From: a bacterium
GTDB taxonomy: Bacteria > UBA9089 > UBA9088
Length of the DNA: 15,603 nt
Direction: 5' to 3'
NCBI GenBank assembly: GCA_040756715.1
Contig: JBFLYE010000127.1
Span: 1-15,603 of the forward strand
Each line of letters begins with the position of its first letter. Within the stretch, counting starts at the first letter, position 1. The notes beneath the pieces are model-generated. The model ran no database searches and was not told the DNA's origin. It worked only from the letters and a program-made list of their open reading frames with translations. Position numbers and translations under genes: made by a program. Of this stretch, positions 1-7,279 are shown piece after piece.

Positions 1-4
1 CACC

Positions 5-41
5 CTATCTATTTTTGCACTAAGTGATGGAAGATACTATA
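5..41 (+). repeat. Left copy of a 37-bp inverted repeat
   Basis: Bases 5-41 match the reverse complement of 4163-4199 at 36 of 37 positions; the only difference is T at 27 against the equivalent G. The two copies point towards each other and enclose the GAF/HD-GYP gene and rsmA. The right copy carries a promoter-like TTGCAC-N17-TATAAA leading into rsmA. The left copy has TTGCAC-N17-TATACA but leads only into the transposase remnant. The outer flanks do not match, so no target duplication is visible, although only four bases are available on the left. Confidence 0.85.
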
Positions 42-144
42 CAAAGAGCTACCCTTTGTAGCCCATCCTGAAGTGAATGCTGACAACAAGCATGCTGAAA
101 GGCAAATAAGATCAGCATCCAAAAACAAAACCTTTGACAAATAG
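28..144 (+). pseudogene. C-terminal remnant of an IS66-type transposase
   Basis: Frame 1 translates after an in-frame stop at 25-27 into 38 residues that include HPEVNADNKHAERQIR. This closely resembles the HPEVPxDNNxAERxIRP signature near the C-terminus of IS66-family DDE transposases. The expected continuation after the signature is lost: it reads SASKNKTFDK and stops at 142-144. The in-frame stop upstream and the missing body of the enzyme (partly beyond the window edge) indicate a decayed copy. Its last codons contain TTGACA, the -35 box of the promoter proposed for the next gene. The family assignment rests on this one short motif. Confidence 0.6.
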
Positions 145-161
145 GGAATTTTTTGTAATAA
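134..161 (+). promoter_or_regulatory. Sigma70-like promoter of the giant GAF gene
   Basis: TTGACA at 134-139 is followed after 16 bases by TAATAA at 156-161, with a TG just ahead of it (155-156 region). The start codon is at 170, only 8 bases after the -10 box, so transcription would begin at or next to the ATG. The -35 box lies inside the transposase remnant. Confidence 0.55.
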
Positions 162-169
162 TTTAAGGT

Positions 170-3100
170 ATGAAAAAATTAGGGTTTATATTTGATGTTT
201 TTATATGGCTAATTGTCCTTTCTTTTATAGGAGTTACAATATTTCTTAATTACAAAACAGGTATTCCTATGCACCCTGCTATGTATCTTGTCCTCTTTTT
301 CCTCCTTTTCTCTACGATTATCGTCCAAGAGGAAAAGAGAAGAAACAAAAAAAGAAAAGAAAGGCTTTTCTGCCTTCAAAAAGCAAGCCTTTCTTTGGCA
401 GGAAGCCTTAATTTAGCCGATGTCTTTGAACAAACAGCAACATCCAGCTTTCTTCTTGCAAAGAATGCCATAGCCTGTATGGTTGAGCAGATTGCCGAAG
501 GAATACCATGGCCAAGGTATTCTTTGAATATTCAGGGAAAACCCGATAACACCTTTGGTCTTATGGTAAAAGAAAAAGAGGATATTGTCTATTCAGAGCT
601 TCCAAAAGAAAGACCTAAATGGAGCAGCGATTACAAATATTTTATTGGCATACCCTTAACCCTTGCTGGAAACATTATAGGAACCATTGAGCTATATTTC
701 AAAAAGAAGCATAAAATAGGGAGGGAAGAAAAAGAGGCTTTGATTACCCTTTCCTCCTATGCTGCATCTTCTATTTCTAACGCAAGCCAATATGAAGAAA
801 CTTCCCTTGCCTTACAGAAGGAAAAGCAGGCATTTATTGCCCTATCAAAGATAGATAAATCATTAAAGGAAGAGGTGCTTGACCTAGAAGACCAGCTAAA
901 CATTATCCTTAAAGAGGCATTTAGAGCAAGTGGTGCAATGAAGAGCGAGGTTTGGGTTTTTGATGAAGAGGCAAAGGAGCTTTTCTGTATTACAGTTTAT
1001 CCCCTGGTTGATATGGTCTATGGGGTCAGGTGTAAAATGGATGAGGGTTTAGTTGGCGAGGCTTTAAAGTCTAATAAGCCGATAAGCTGCCCTGATTTGA
1101 CAAAAGAGCCAAGATTTACAAATCCCCTAAAGAGAAAGGTTATCTCCTCTTTATTTATCCCTTTAATTTATCAGGAAAAAAATGTTGGTGTTATGGCATT
1201 ATTCAACAAGAATGGAAATCAGCCATTTACCGAGGCTGACCTTAATATTTTAGAAGGCATTTCTACCCAAGCAGCCATTGTCATACATCAGACAAAAATG
1301 TATTATAAGCTTAAGAACCTAACCGCCGGGCTTGTCTCCCTTTATGAGATAAACAGAACCCTCGCTGAGGGAAAGGAGCTTAATAATGTTTTACAGCTTA
1401 TCCTTAAAAAGGGATGTGAGCTTTTTTCTTGTGAGAATGGCTCAATTATGCTTTTGGATGAAAAGACAAATGAATTGACCATAAAGGTAGCCTCTGGTCT
1501 CTCGGATGAGATAATAAGAAACACAAAGAAATATGTAGGTGATGGCTCTATAGCTGGATGGGTAGCAAAGGAGAGAAAACCCCTTATTCTTCTTGGAAGG
1601 GTGCTTGATGAGAGGTTTTCTGGGGTTCGTGAAACGACAAAGGATAGCCTGTGCGTTCCAATGATAACAAAGAATAGGCTTATCGGTGTATTTTCTTTAA
1701 GCAATAGAAAGGGTCAGGGCATATTTGAAAAGGCAGATATGGACTTGCTTGCAACCCTAGCAAATGAGGCTGCTCTAGCCATAGAAACAGCCATTCTTTA
1801 TGACATTTCCCAGAAAAGGATAAAAGAGCTTTTAGGAATAAAGAGGATAGCGGGTGAGATGATGTTAAGAAAGGATATAAAAGAAATAATCGGTTTATCT
1901 CTTAATATAGGGTGTGAGTTATTAGAATGTGAATTTGGTTGGTTTTTTGAGCCAAAGGAGGGAATCTATCTCCTTATATCTGCCAGGGGAAAGGGAAGAA
2001 TGGATGAAAGGGATTTTGAAGGCATTATTAAAAGAGGGGATGATACTGTAAAGTGGATAGGAGAGAATAAAAAGCCCTTAATAATTGATAAATGCGAGGA
2101 AGACCCAAGGTTTGCACCAATTAGAACAATCTCTTGTAAAACCCTCCTTGGTATCCCTGTTATATCAGGAGAAAACCTTTTGGGTGTAATAGAATTTTTT
2201 AATAAGGAGCCATATTTTACAAAGGACGATGTCCGATTGGGCTTGGTTTTTGCAAATCAGATGGCTATTGCTATTGAAAATGCAAGCCTTTTCCTTGATA
2301 TAAAGAAGAAAGCCCTTGAGCTTTCAACGGTTAATCAAATGGTAAAGGAGATTGCTTCTGTGCCTAATCTGGATGAGCTTTATTCAAGGGTTATATCCTT
2401 TGGAGCAAGGGTAATGCGCTCAAAGAAGGCTTGGTTTCACCTTATCGAGGATAGGGAGCTTATTCTTAAAGGAGAAATGGGTTTAAGTGAATTAGAGAAA
2501 AAAAGGGAAGGGGGGCTTAGTCTGGGAAAGGGAATAGCTGGTGTTTGTGCATTAGAAAAGGAGATAATTCTTGTTTCTGATCTAAAAACGGATAAGAGAA
2601 TTAGGGAGGAGGATAAAAGAATGTATAAGCCTACCTCATACATTTCCTGCCCCATTGTTGTTAAGGATGAGCCAATAGGTGTTCTTTCTTTTTCTGAGAA
2701 GTTAATGGAGGCAGATTACAATGAGGATGATCTGGGTCTCCTTACTACCCTTAGTTCACAGGTCTCTATTGCTATTGAAAATATCCGTTTATACCTAAAC
2801 CTGGAAAGGCATACCATAGAAACATTTAAAACCATATCAGCCATCATTGAGACAAGAGACCCAAGGACAAGGGGTTATTCCGAAATGGTGGGAAAATTTG
2901 CAGAGCAACTGGCAAAGAATAAAGAGCTTTCTGAGGATGAAATAAAAAATATAGCTTCTGCATCATACCTTATTGATATTGGAAAAATTGGTATCCCAGA
3001 GGAAATCCTTTTGAAGGATGAGCGTTTTCTTAACCCAGAAGAGGTCGAAAGACTAAAGCAGCATCCCGTTATGAGCGTTCAGATCTTGCGTTCCTATGCA

Positions 3101-3355
3101 GGATTTAAGCCCATTATCAAGCTTATCTATCACCATCATGAAAACTACGATGGCACAGGATACCCAGATGGCATCTCTGGTGAGGCCATTCCTATTGGCT
3201 CAAGAATAATTGCCATCTCTGATAATTTCTCAAGGCTTTTAAAGGAAGGAAGGACAAAAAAAGAAGGAATTGCCTTCTTACAAGAAAAATCTGGCTCATA
3301 TTTTGATCCTGAGCTTGTCTCTATATTTATAAATTCCTGTTTAAAGGAAGGGTAA
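170..3355 (+). CDS. Membrane multi-GAF protein with degenerate HD-GYP domain
   Basis: This 1061-aa protein starts with two hydrophobic segments (about 5-27 and 35-55) followed by a strongly basic stretch, so it is probably anchored in the inner membrane with a cytoplasmic body. Four clear GAF-type sensory domains lie at about 220-380, 385-545, 550-710 and 715-877; a weaker one lies at about 70-210. An HD-GYP-type domain occupies about 884-1060. HD-GYP enzymes hydrolyse cyclic di-GMP at a metal centre. Here HHxENYDGTGYP is kept (H988-P999), but the GHS histidine is Tyr903, the histidine of the HD pair is Ile935, and the DAMTS/RPYR region is replaced. Hydrolysis is therefore doubtful; a ligand-sensing or scaffold role is an inference. 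The ATG has only a weak AAGG directly before it, but the promoter spacing supports it. The gene converges on rsmA with a 15-bp overlap. Confidence 0.85.
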   Translation: MKKLGFIFDVFIWLIVLSFIGVTIFLNYKTGIPMHPAMYLVLFFLLFSTIIVQEEKRRNKKRKERLFCLQKASLSLAGSLNLADVFEQTATSSFLLAKNAIACMVEQIAEGIPWPRYSLNIQGKPDNTFGLMVKEKEDIVYSELPKERPKWSSDYKYFIGIPLTLAGNIIGTIELYFKKKHKIGREEKEALITLSSYAASSISNASQYEETSLALQKEKQAFIALSKIDKSLKEEVLDLEDQLNIILKEAFRASGAMKSEVWVFDEEAKELFCITVYPLVDMVYGVRCKMDEGLVGEALKSNKPISCPDLTKEPRFTNPLKRKVISSLFIPLIYQEKNVGVMALFNKNGNQPFTEADLNILEGISTQAAIVIHQTKMYYKLKNLTAGLVSLYEINRTLAEGKELNNVLQLILKKGCELFSCENGSIMLLDEKTNELTIKVASGLSDEIIRNTKKYVGDGSIAGWVAKERKPLILLGRVLDERFSGVRETTKDSLCVPMITKNRLIGVFSLSNRKGQGIFEKADMDLLATLANEAALAIETAILYDISQKRIKELLGIKRIAGEMMLRKDIKEIIGLSLNIGCELLECEFGWFFEPKEGIYLLISARGKGRMDERDFEGIIKRGDDTVKWIGENKKPLIIDKCEEDPRFAPIRTISCKTLLGIPVISGENLLGVIEFFNKEPYFTKDDVRLGLVFANQMAIAIENASLFLDIKKKALELSTVNQMVKEIASVPNLDELYSRVISFGARVMRSKKAWFHLIEDRELILKGEMGLSELEKKREGGLSLGKGIAGVCALEKEIILVSDLKTDKRIREEDKRMYKPTSYISCPIVVKDEPIGVLSFSEKLMEADYNEDDLGLLTTLSSQVSIAIENIRLYLNLERHTIETFKTISAIIETRDPRTRGYSEMVGKFAEQLAKNKELSEDEIKNIASASYLIDIGKIGIPEEILLKDERFLNPEEVERLKQHPVMSVQILRSYAGFKPIIKLIYHHHENYDGTGYPDGISGEAIPIGSRIIAISDNFSRLLKEGRTKKEGIAFLQEKSGSYFDPELVSIFINSCLKEG

Positions 3356-4159
3356 AGATGCTATTTTAGAAATATCAAAGATGCTTAATTTCTCAACCCT
3401 AATATCTGGATTTATCCCTTCCTTTTTTAAGAAAGAAATTAGCTCCTTCTTTGGAATCTTAAGCCTTAAAAGGGAATTTATTATCTTCTTTCTTCTTTGT
3501 GAAAATAGGATTTCTACAATCTTAAAAAAATTTGGCAGGGGGGCAATAAGGGGCTTTTCTAAAAAATTAAGTTTAATAAGGCATGAGTAGGGTTTTGGTC
3601 TGGGAAAAAATGAATTCGGGCTTATCTTTATGAGCATCTCAGGTTTTGTATAAATTTGAAGGAGAATAGAGAGCATCCCATAATCCCTTCCAGAACAAGA
3701 TATAACCCTTTTTGCAACCTCATATTGGAGAATAAGTATGCAAAATGTAATATAATCCCTAAATTTTAGAAGATGGAGGATTATGGGTGTGGTTATGTGA
3801 TATGGAAGAGAGCCGATTATCTTTGCCTTATCTTTTAAAAGCAAAGAAAGGTTTGTCTTTAAAATATCATCTTCTATTATCTCTGCATTCTTAAATGGCT
3901 CAAGGTTTTTTTTAAGAATTGGAACAAAATTAGGGTCTATTTCGCAGGAAATAAGCCTAGCTACATTTGATGCAATCCTTCTTGATAAAAGACCAATCCC
4001 CCCTCCTATCTCAAATATGGTATCATCCTTTTTTAGCTCTAATTCCCTAATGATTTTGTTTATTACCCCCTCATTGATAAGGAAATTCTGGGAAAGGTCT
4101 TTCTTTAACCTTATACCCTGATTTTTAAGAATCTCAAGCGTCTCATTATAAAGGGACAT
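3341..4159 (-). CDS. rsmA: 16S rRNA dimethyladenosine transferase RsmA (KsgA)
   Basis: The family dimethylates two adjacent adenosines in the 3' terminal hairpin of 16S rRNA, using S-adenosylmethionine, late in small-subunit assembly. This 272-aa protein has the usual length and motifs: KKDLSQNFLIN near residues 19-29, the SAM-binding EIGGGIG at 50-56, CEID at about 72-75, DD at 97-98, and the C-terminal QYEVAKR and FFPRPKPYS segments. The catalytic NLPY motif reads SLPY (117-120), an Asn-to-Ser change at a residue that normally contacts the target adenine. I chose the ATG at 4159, where MSLYNETLEILK begins a normal family N-terminus. A GTG seven codons upstream (4180) lies inside the inverted repeat and the likely promoter. 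Smaller doubt: whether the SLPY variant dimethylates normally. Confidence 0.93.
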   Translation of the reverse strand: MSLYNETLEILKNQGIRLKKDLSQNFLINEGVINKIIRELELKKDDTIFEIGGGIGLLSRRIASNVARLISCEIDPNFVPILKKNLEPFKNAEIIEDDILKTNLSLLLKDKAKIIGSLPYHITTPIILHLLKFRDYITFCILILQYEVAKRVISCSGRDYGMLSILLQIYTKPEMLIKISPNSFFPRPKPYSCLIKLNFLEKPLIAPLPNFFKIVEILFSQRRKKIINSLLRLKIPKKELISFLKKEGINPDIRVEKLSIFDISKIASLPFL

Positions 4160-4160
4160 A

Positions 4161-4189
4161 TTTATAGTATCTTCCCTCACTTAGTGCAA
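4161..4189 (-). promoter_or_regulatory. Putative rsmA promoter inside the inverted repeat
   Basis: On the minus strand, TTGCAC (4189-4184) and TATAAA (4166-4161) are separated by 17 bases. The ATG at 4159 lies one base further on. Transcription from this pair would begin within the first codons, so the overlapping TACTAT at 4169-4164 may be the real -10 box, giving a leaderless message. The exact box is uncertain. Confidence 0.35.
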
Positions 4190-4199
4190 AAATAGATAG
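4163..4199 (-). repeat. Right copy of the 37-bp inverted repeat
   Basis: This is the partner of bases 5-41, in opposite orientation with 36 of 37 identities. It sits directly upstream of the rsmA start and contains the promoter-like boxes proposed for that gene. Confidence 0.85.
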
Positions 4200-4203
4200 T
4201 TAT

Positions 4204-4307
4204 TAAAATTTTGAATTCTAAATTTTGAATTTTGGATTGAAAGAGTAAGTTTTATAAAATTTTTCCCCTTTTAATTCAAAATTCAACATTCAAAATTCAA
4301 AATTTTA
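4204..4307. repeat. Palindromic AT-rich MITE-like element
   Basis: Left arm 4204-4238 and right arm 4273-4307 are imperfect reverse complements built from heptamers of the form TTTTGAA/TTCAAAA. A 34-base centre contains TTTTATAAAATTTTT and a short C run. The right arm plus half of the centre (4249-4307) recurs in inverted orientation at 15545-15603 with 57 of 59 identities, which shows a dispersed family rather than chance AT richness. It fills most of the 164-base gap between smpB and rsmA and could fold as a long hairpin in RNA, possibly ending or stabilising the smpB transcript. That role is inferred. Confidence 0.75.
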
Positions 4308-4323
4308 GTATGTGTTTAGCTTC

Positions 4324-4752
4324 TTACTTATTTTTTAATGCTCTTTCTATCTCCCTGGTATGGAGCCTTTTCTTTATCGCCTCCCTCTTATCATAAAGCC
4401 TTTTTCCCCTGCCAAGCCCAAGCTCTACCTTTACCCTTCCCTTTTTAAAATAAACCTTGGTTGGAACAAGGGCCATCCTTTTTTCCTCCATCTTTCCCCT
4501 TAGCCTTTCAATCTGGTATTTATGGAGAAGGAGCTTTTTCTTTCTTGCTAAATCCCCTCCTCCCTGATGACTGATATGGCAATTATACAAAAAACATTCA
4601 TTATTTTCTATTCTAGCAAATGCCTCTGCTATATTCCCCCTTTTTTCCCTTAATCCCTTTACCTCGTATCCTGTAAGGGAAATTCCCGCCTCAATGGTTT
4701 CCAAAATTTCATAATTAAACCATACTTTTCTATTTGTGCAGATTACCTCCAC
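4324..4752 (-). CDS. smpB: SsrA-binding protein SmpB
   Basis: SmpB binds the tRNA-like domain of tmRNA and helps load it onto stalled ribosomes (trans-translation). The 142-aa protein shows the family pattern throughout: NRKVWFNYEILETIEAGISL near the N-terminus, TGYEVKGLR, then FLYNCHISH, and near the C-terminus GLGRGKRLYDKREAIKKR with a basic tail ending REIERALKNK, the part that enters the mRNA channel in known SmpB. The start is a GTG that shares one base with the nfeD TAG stop and has no clear Shine-Dalgarno sequence, so translation is probably coupled to nfeD. The length is near the short end of the normal 140-160 range. No tmRNA gene is visible in the window. Confidence 0.95.
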   Translation of the reverse strand: MEVICTNRKVWFNYEILETIEAGISLTGYEVKGLREKRGNIAEAFARIENNECFLYNCHISHQGGGDLARKKKLLLHKYQIERLRGKMEEKRMALVPTKVYFKKGRVKVELGLGRGKRLYDKREAIKKRLHTREIERALKNK

Positions 4753-6059
4753 TATACTACCTTCTTTACCTTAAGAACCAAGCCTTCAATAGCAACAACC
4801 TCTATCTCGGTATCCTTTTCTATCTCTTCCTCTGATCTTGCTTTCCATAGCTCACCATCTACAAAGACCATCCCCTCTTTTTGAATTTGGGTTGTTGCCT
4901 TTCCCCTATTTCCAATCATCCCTTTTGAGCCTGTTTTTACCTTTCTAAATTGTGCCTTAATACCTAAGGTTATCAATATAAAAAACAAAACAACCGTGGT
5001 TATGCTAATAGAGAGGATAAGGGAGTGTGAAATGGCGACCTCAGGGGAAAATGAGGAATCAATGAGCATAAATGAGCCTAGTGTTAAGGCTACGCCACCA
5101 CCCAAAAGGAATACCCCAGGGGTTTGTGCCTTTATCTCGGCAATCAGCAAAGTAAAACCCAGGAGGATAAGAAGAAGGCCAGCAAGGTTGATAGATAGGT
5201 TGGAAAGCCCAAAGAATGCCATAATCAAAAATATGCTTCCCAAAATAGCTCCCAAACCAATACCCGGTGAGGCGAATTCATAGATTAAGCCATATATTCC
5301 AAGGATTAAGAAAATGTAGGCAATATTCGGCTCAGCCAAAGAATGGAGGAATTTTTCCCTAAAGCTCATCTTTATCTCAGTTATTTTTTTGTTTTTTGTG
5401 TGAAGAACAATCTTTTCATTATCCCTCGTTACTATTCTTCCCTCAAGTTTAGTGAGCAGAGAATCTAGAGAAGAAGCAATAATGTCGCAAATGTTAAGCT
5501 TAACAGCCTCTTCGTCGGTTATTGATTTGCTCTCCCTAACTGCCTTTTCTGCCCATTCTATGTTTCTCTTTCTCTCTCTTGCTATCCCCTTTATCTCTGC
5601 CACAAGGTCATTTAAAATCTTTTCTTCAATTTTCTCCGACATTCCCTCTCCCATTGAGACAGGGTGTGCTGCACCAATATGGGTAGAGGGTGCCATAGCA
5701 ACAATATCAGAGGCAAGGCAGATAAATACACCCGCAGATGCAGCCCTTGCTCCCTTTGGAGATATATAAGAACAAACAGGGATTTTTGAATTTAAAAGCT
5801 CTTTTACAATTTCATGGGTAGATGTAACAAGGCCACCTGGTGTATCAATCTTTATAATAACTAAAGAGAGGTTTTTTTGCTCTGCCTTGGCTAAACTATT
5901 CCTCACAAACCTTGCTGTTATCGGGTTAATAACGCCATCTATCTTTATAAGCCCAATATCACAAAAGCCAATGCCTGCGGATAATAAAAAGAAAAAGATA
6001 ATTTTGAATTTCAAGTTGTAGTTTTGAATTTTGAATTTTGAATTTTGAATTTTTTTCAT
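4752..6059 (-). CDS. nfeD: NfeD-type membrane protease, ClpP class
   Basis: This 435-aa protein has the long NfeD architecture. A signal or anchor segment (about 20-33) is followed by a ClpP-class protease domain (about 34-210) with IDTPGG (71-76) and the nucleophile motif ASAG (Ser108). A lysine at about 147 sits where the Ser-Lys dyad lysine of the archaeal 1510-N protease would be. Four to five hydrophobic segments follow (about 247-380), then a soluble NfeD OB-fold (about 395-435). Known long members pair with stomatin-like proteins, but no stomatin gene is visible here. The start at 6059 is the second Met of the open frame; its ATG overlaps the ftsA TGA as ATGA, strong evidence for this start and for coupled translation. 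Residues 4-20 are encoded by (TTTTGAA)n repeat sequence, giving an unusually long basic n-region ahead of the hydrophobic core. Confidence 0.88.
   Translation of the reverse strand: MKKIQNSKFKIQNYNLKFKIIFFFLLSAGIGFCDIGLIKIDGVINPITARFVRNSLAKAEQKNLSLVIIKIDTPGGLVTSTHEIVKELLNSKIPVCSYISPKGARAASAGVFICLASDIVAMAPSTHIGAAHPVSMGEGMSEKIEEKILNDLVAEIKGIARERKRNIEWAEKAVRESKSITDEEAVKLNICDIIASSLDSLLTKLEGRIVTRDNEKIVLHTKNKKITEIKMSFREKFLHSLAEPNIAYIFLILGIYGLIYEFASPGIGLGAILGSIFLIMAFFGLSNLSINLAGLLLILLGFTLLIAEIKAQTPGVFLLGGGVALTLGSFMLIDSSFSPEVAISHSLILSISITTVVLFFILITLGIKAQFRKVKTGSKGMIGNRGKATTQIQKEGMVFVDGELWKARSEEEIEKDTEIEVVAIEGLVLKVKKVV
6022..6049. repeat. Heptanucleotide repeat (TTTTGAA)4 inside nfeD
   Basis: Four perfect tandem copies of TTTTGAA occupy 6022-6049, with degenerate continuation on both sides (about 6003-6056). 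On the nfeD strand they encode the repeated peptide KIQNSKF just after the initiator. Seven is not a multiple of three, so loss or gain of one unit would put nfeD out of frame. The same heptamer builds the arms of the palindromic element at 4204-4307. Confidence 0.85.
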
Positions 6060-7261
6060 ATCCGGAAAAAATCCTTTGCCCTCTTCCACCAGGGGAGAGA
6101 TATTGACGCCTTTTTTCTCCCTTTTTTATGATGCTCCTTGGCAGAAAGCATAACAAGACCAACCGATGGAGCATAGAATGGCGTAGATACAGCATCAACC
6201 AGACCACCTATGTTTTGAGGAATACCAAGCCTTACGGGAAGATTGAATATTTCTTTACAAAGCTCAACACAACCTCCCATCATTGCTCCACCACCTATCA
6301 AGACAACACCTGCATTTATCCTTGGTTTAAACCTTGTAATCTCCTTATCCAACATAGAAAACATTTCTTCCATCCTTGATTGGATTACCTCAGATAGAAT
6401 ATGTCTTGGAACGCTTTGCTCTTTTTGTCCTCCAAAGGGCTGGAGGACTATCTCCTCATTTTCAGAAATAAGGGAAGAAAAACAACACCCCCTTTCCCTT
6501 TTTATCCTCTCTGCATTCTCAAAGGATGTTTTAAGAACAATTGAGATATCCTTTGTGATATTCGTTCCTCCAATAGAAATGGTATATAAATGATGGAGAT
6601 TGCCCTCTATAAATATAGCCATATCCGTTGTTCCACCGCCAATATCAATTAAGGCTACACCAAGATGCTTTTCATCAGGAGAAAGGACGGCTTCTGCTCC
6701 TGCCAATAATGATAAAACAGGCTGGTTAATCATCTTTAGGCCTGCCTTTTCAACACACATCATAAGGTTTTGGATGGCTGTCTTCTTTGCTGTTATAAAA
6801 TAAACCTCTGTTTCAAGCCTCATCCCTATCATACCCACAGGATCTTCTATGCCATCCTGGTCATCCACCCTGTAAGATTGGGGAAGGTAGTGGAGAATCT
6901 CCATATCCTGGGCAATATTAACCGCCTTTGCTGTTTCAATAACCCTTTTAACATCAAGTTTTGTTATCCCTCCTCCCTTTTTAATAGCTATCATTCCTGG
7001 GTTTGTAATGCCTTTAACCGAGCTTCCTGAGATGTTAATTGTAACAGATTCTATCTTGCTTCCTGACATAAGCTCAGCCTTACTCATAGATTGTTCAATG
7101 GATGCTGTTGTTTGGGAAATATTTGAGACCATTCCCCTATGCAGACCAGAACAGGGCTTTGTGTCTATGCCGATTATCTCTATCTTTCCATTCTTTTTTA
7201 TTTCACCGACACAGACGCAAACCTTTGTGGTTCCAATATCTAATCCTACAATGGGCGACAT
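6056..7261 (-). CDS. ftsA: Cell division protein FtsA
   Basis: FtsA is the actin-like ATPase that tethers FtsZ to the membrane and recruits later divisome proteins. The 401-aa product has the phosphate-1 motif GLDIGTTK (6-13), the FtsA-specific 1C region (about 84-160, with QSYRVDDQDGIEDPVGM), phosphate-2 DIGGGTTD (about 206-213), and the adenosine motif IGGGAMMGG (about 321-329). It ends in an amphipathic, Trp- and Phe-rich helix (SLPWWKRAKDFFRI), the expected membrane-targeting tail. The 1C segment separates it from MreB and PilM. It begins 18 bases after an unrecognised 131-aa gene and ends in an ATGA overlap with nfeD. FtsZ, its usual neighbour, is absent, as are ftsQ and the mur genes. 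Only a weak AGAGA precedes the ATG. Confidence 0.95.
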   Translation of the reverse strand: MSPIVGLDIGTTKVCVCVGEIKKNGKIEIIGIDTKPCSGLHRGMVSNISQTTASIEQSMSKAELMSGSKIESVTINISGSSVKGITNPGMIAIKKGGGITKLDVKRVIETAKAVNIAQDMEILHYLPQSYRVDDQDGIEDPVGMIGMRLETEVYFITAKKTAIQNLMMCVEKAGLKMINQPVLSLLAGAEAVLSPDEKHLGVALIDIGGGTTDMAIFIEGNLHHLYTISIGGTNITKDISIVLKTSFENAERIKRERGCCFSSLISENEEIVLQPFGGQKEQSVPRHILSEVIQSRMEEMFSMLDKEITRFKPRINAGVVLIGGGAMMGGCVELCKEIFNLPVRLGIPQNIGGLVDAVSTPFYAPSVGLVMLSAKEHHKKGRKKASISLPWWKRAKDFFRI

Positions 7262-7279
7262 TTTCTCTAAAAATTTAAA

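Noticed and set aside
4160-4180. GTG at 4180 as rsmA start
   Set aside because: It lies in the inverted repeat and likely promoter; the ATG at 4159 gives the normal family N-terminus.
6060-6089. nfeD start at 6089
   Set aside because: It would overlap ftsA by 34 bases; the ATG at 6059 forms an ATGA junction and directly precedes the signal segment.
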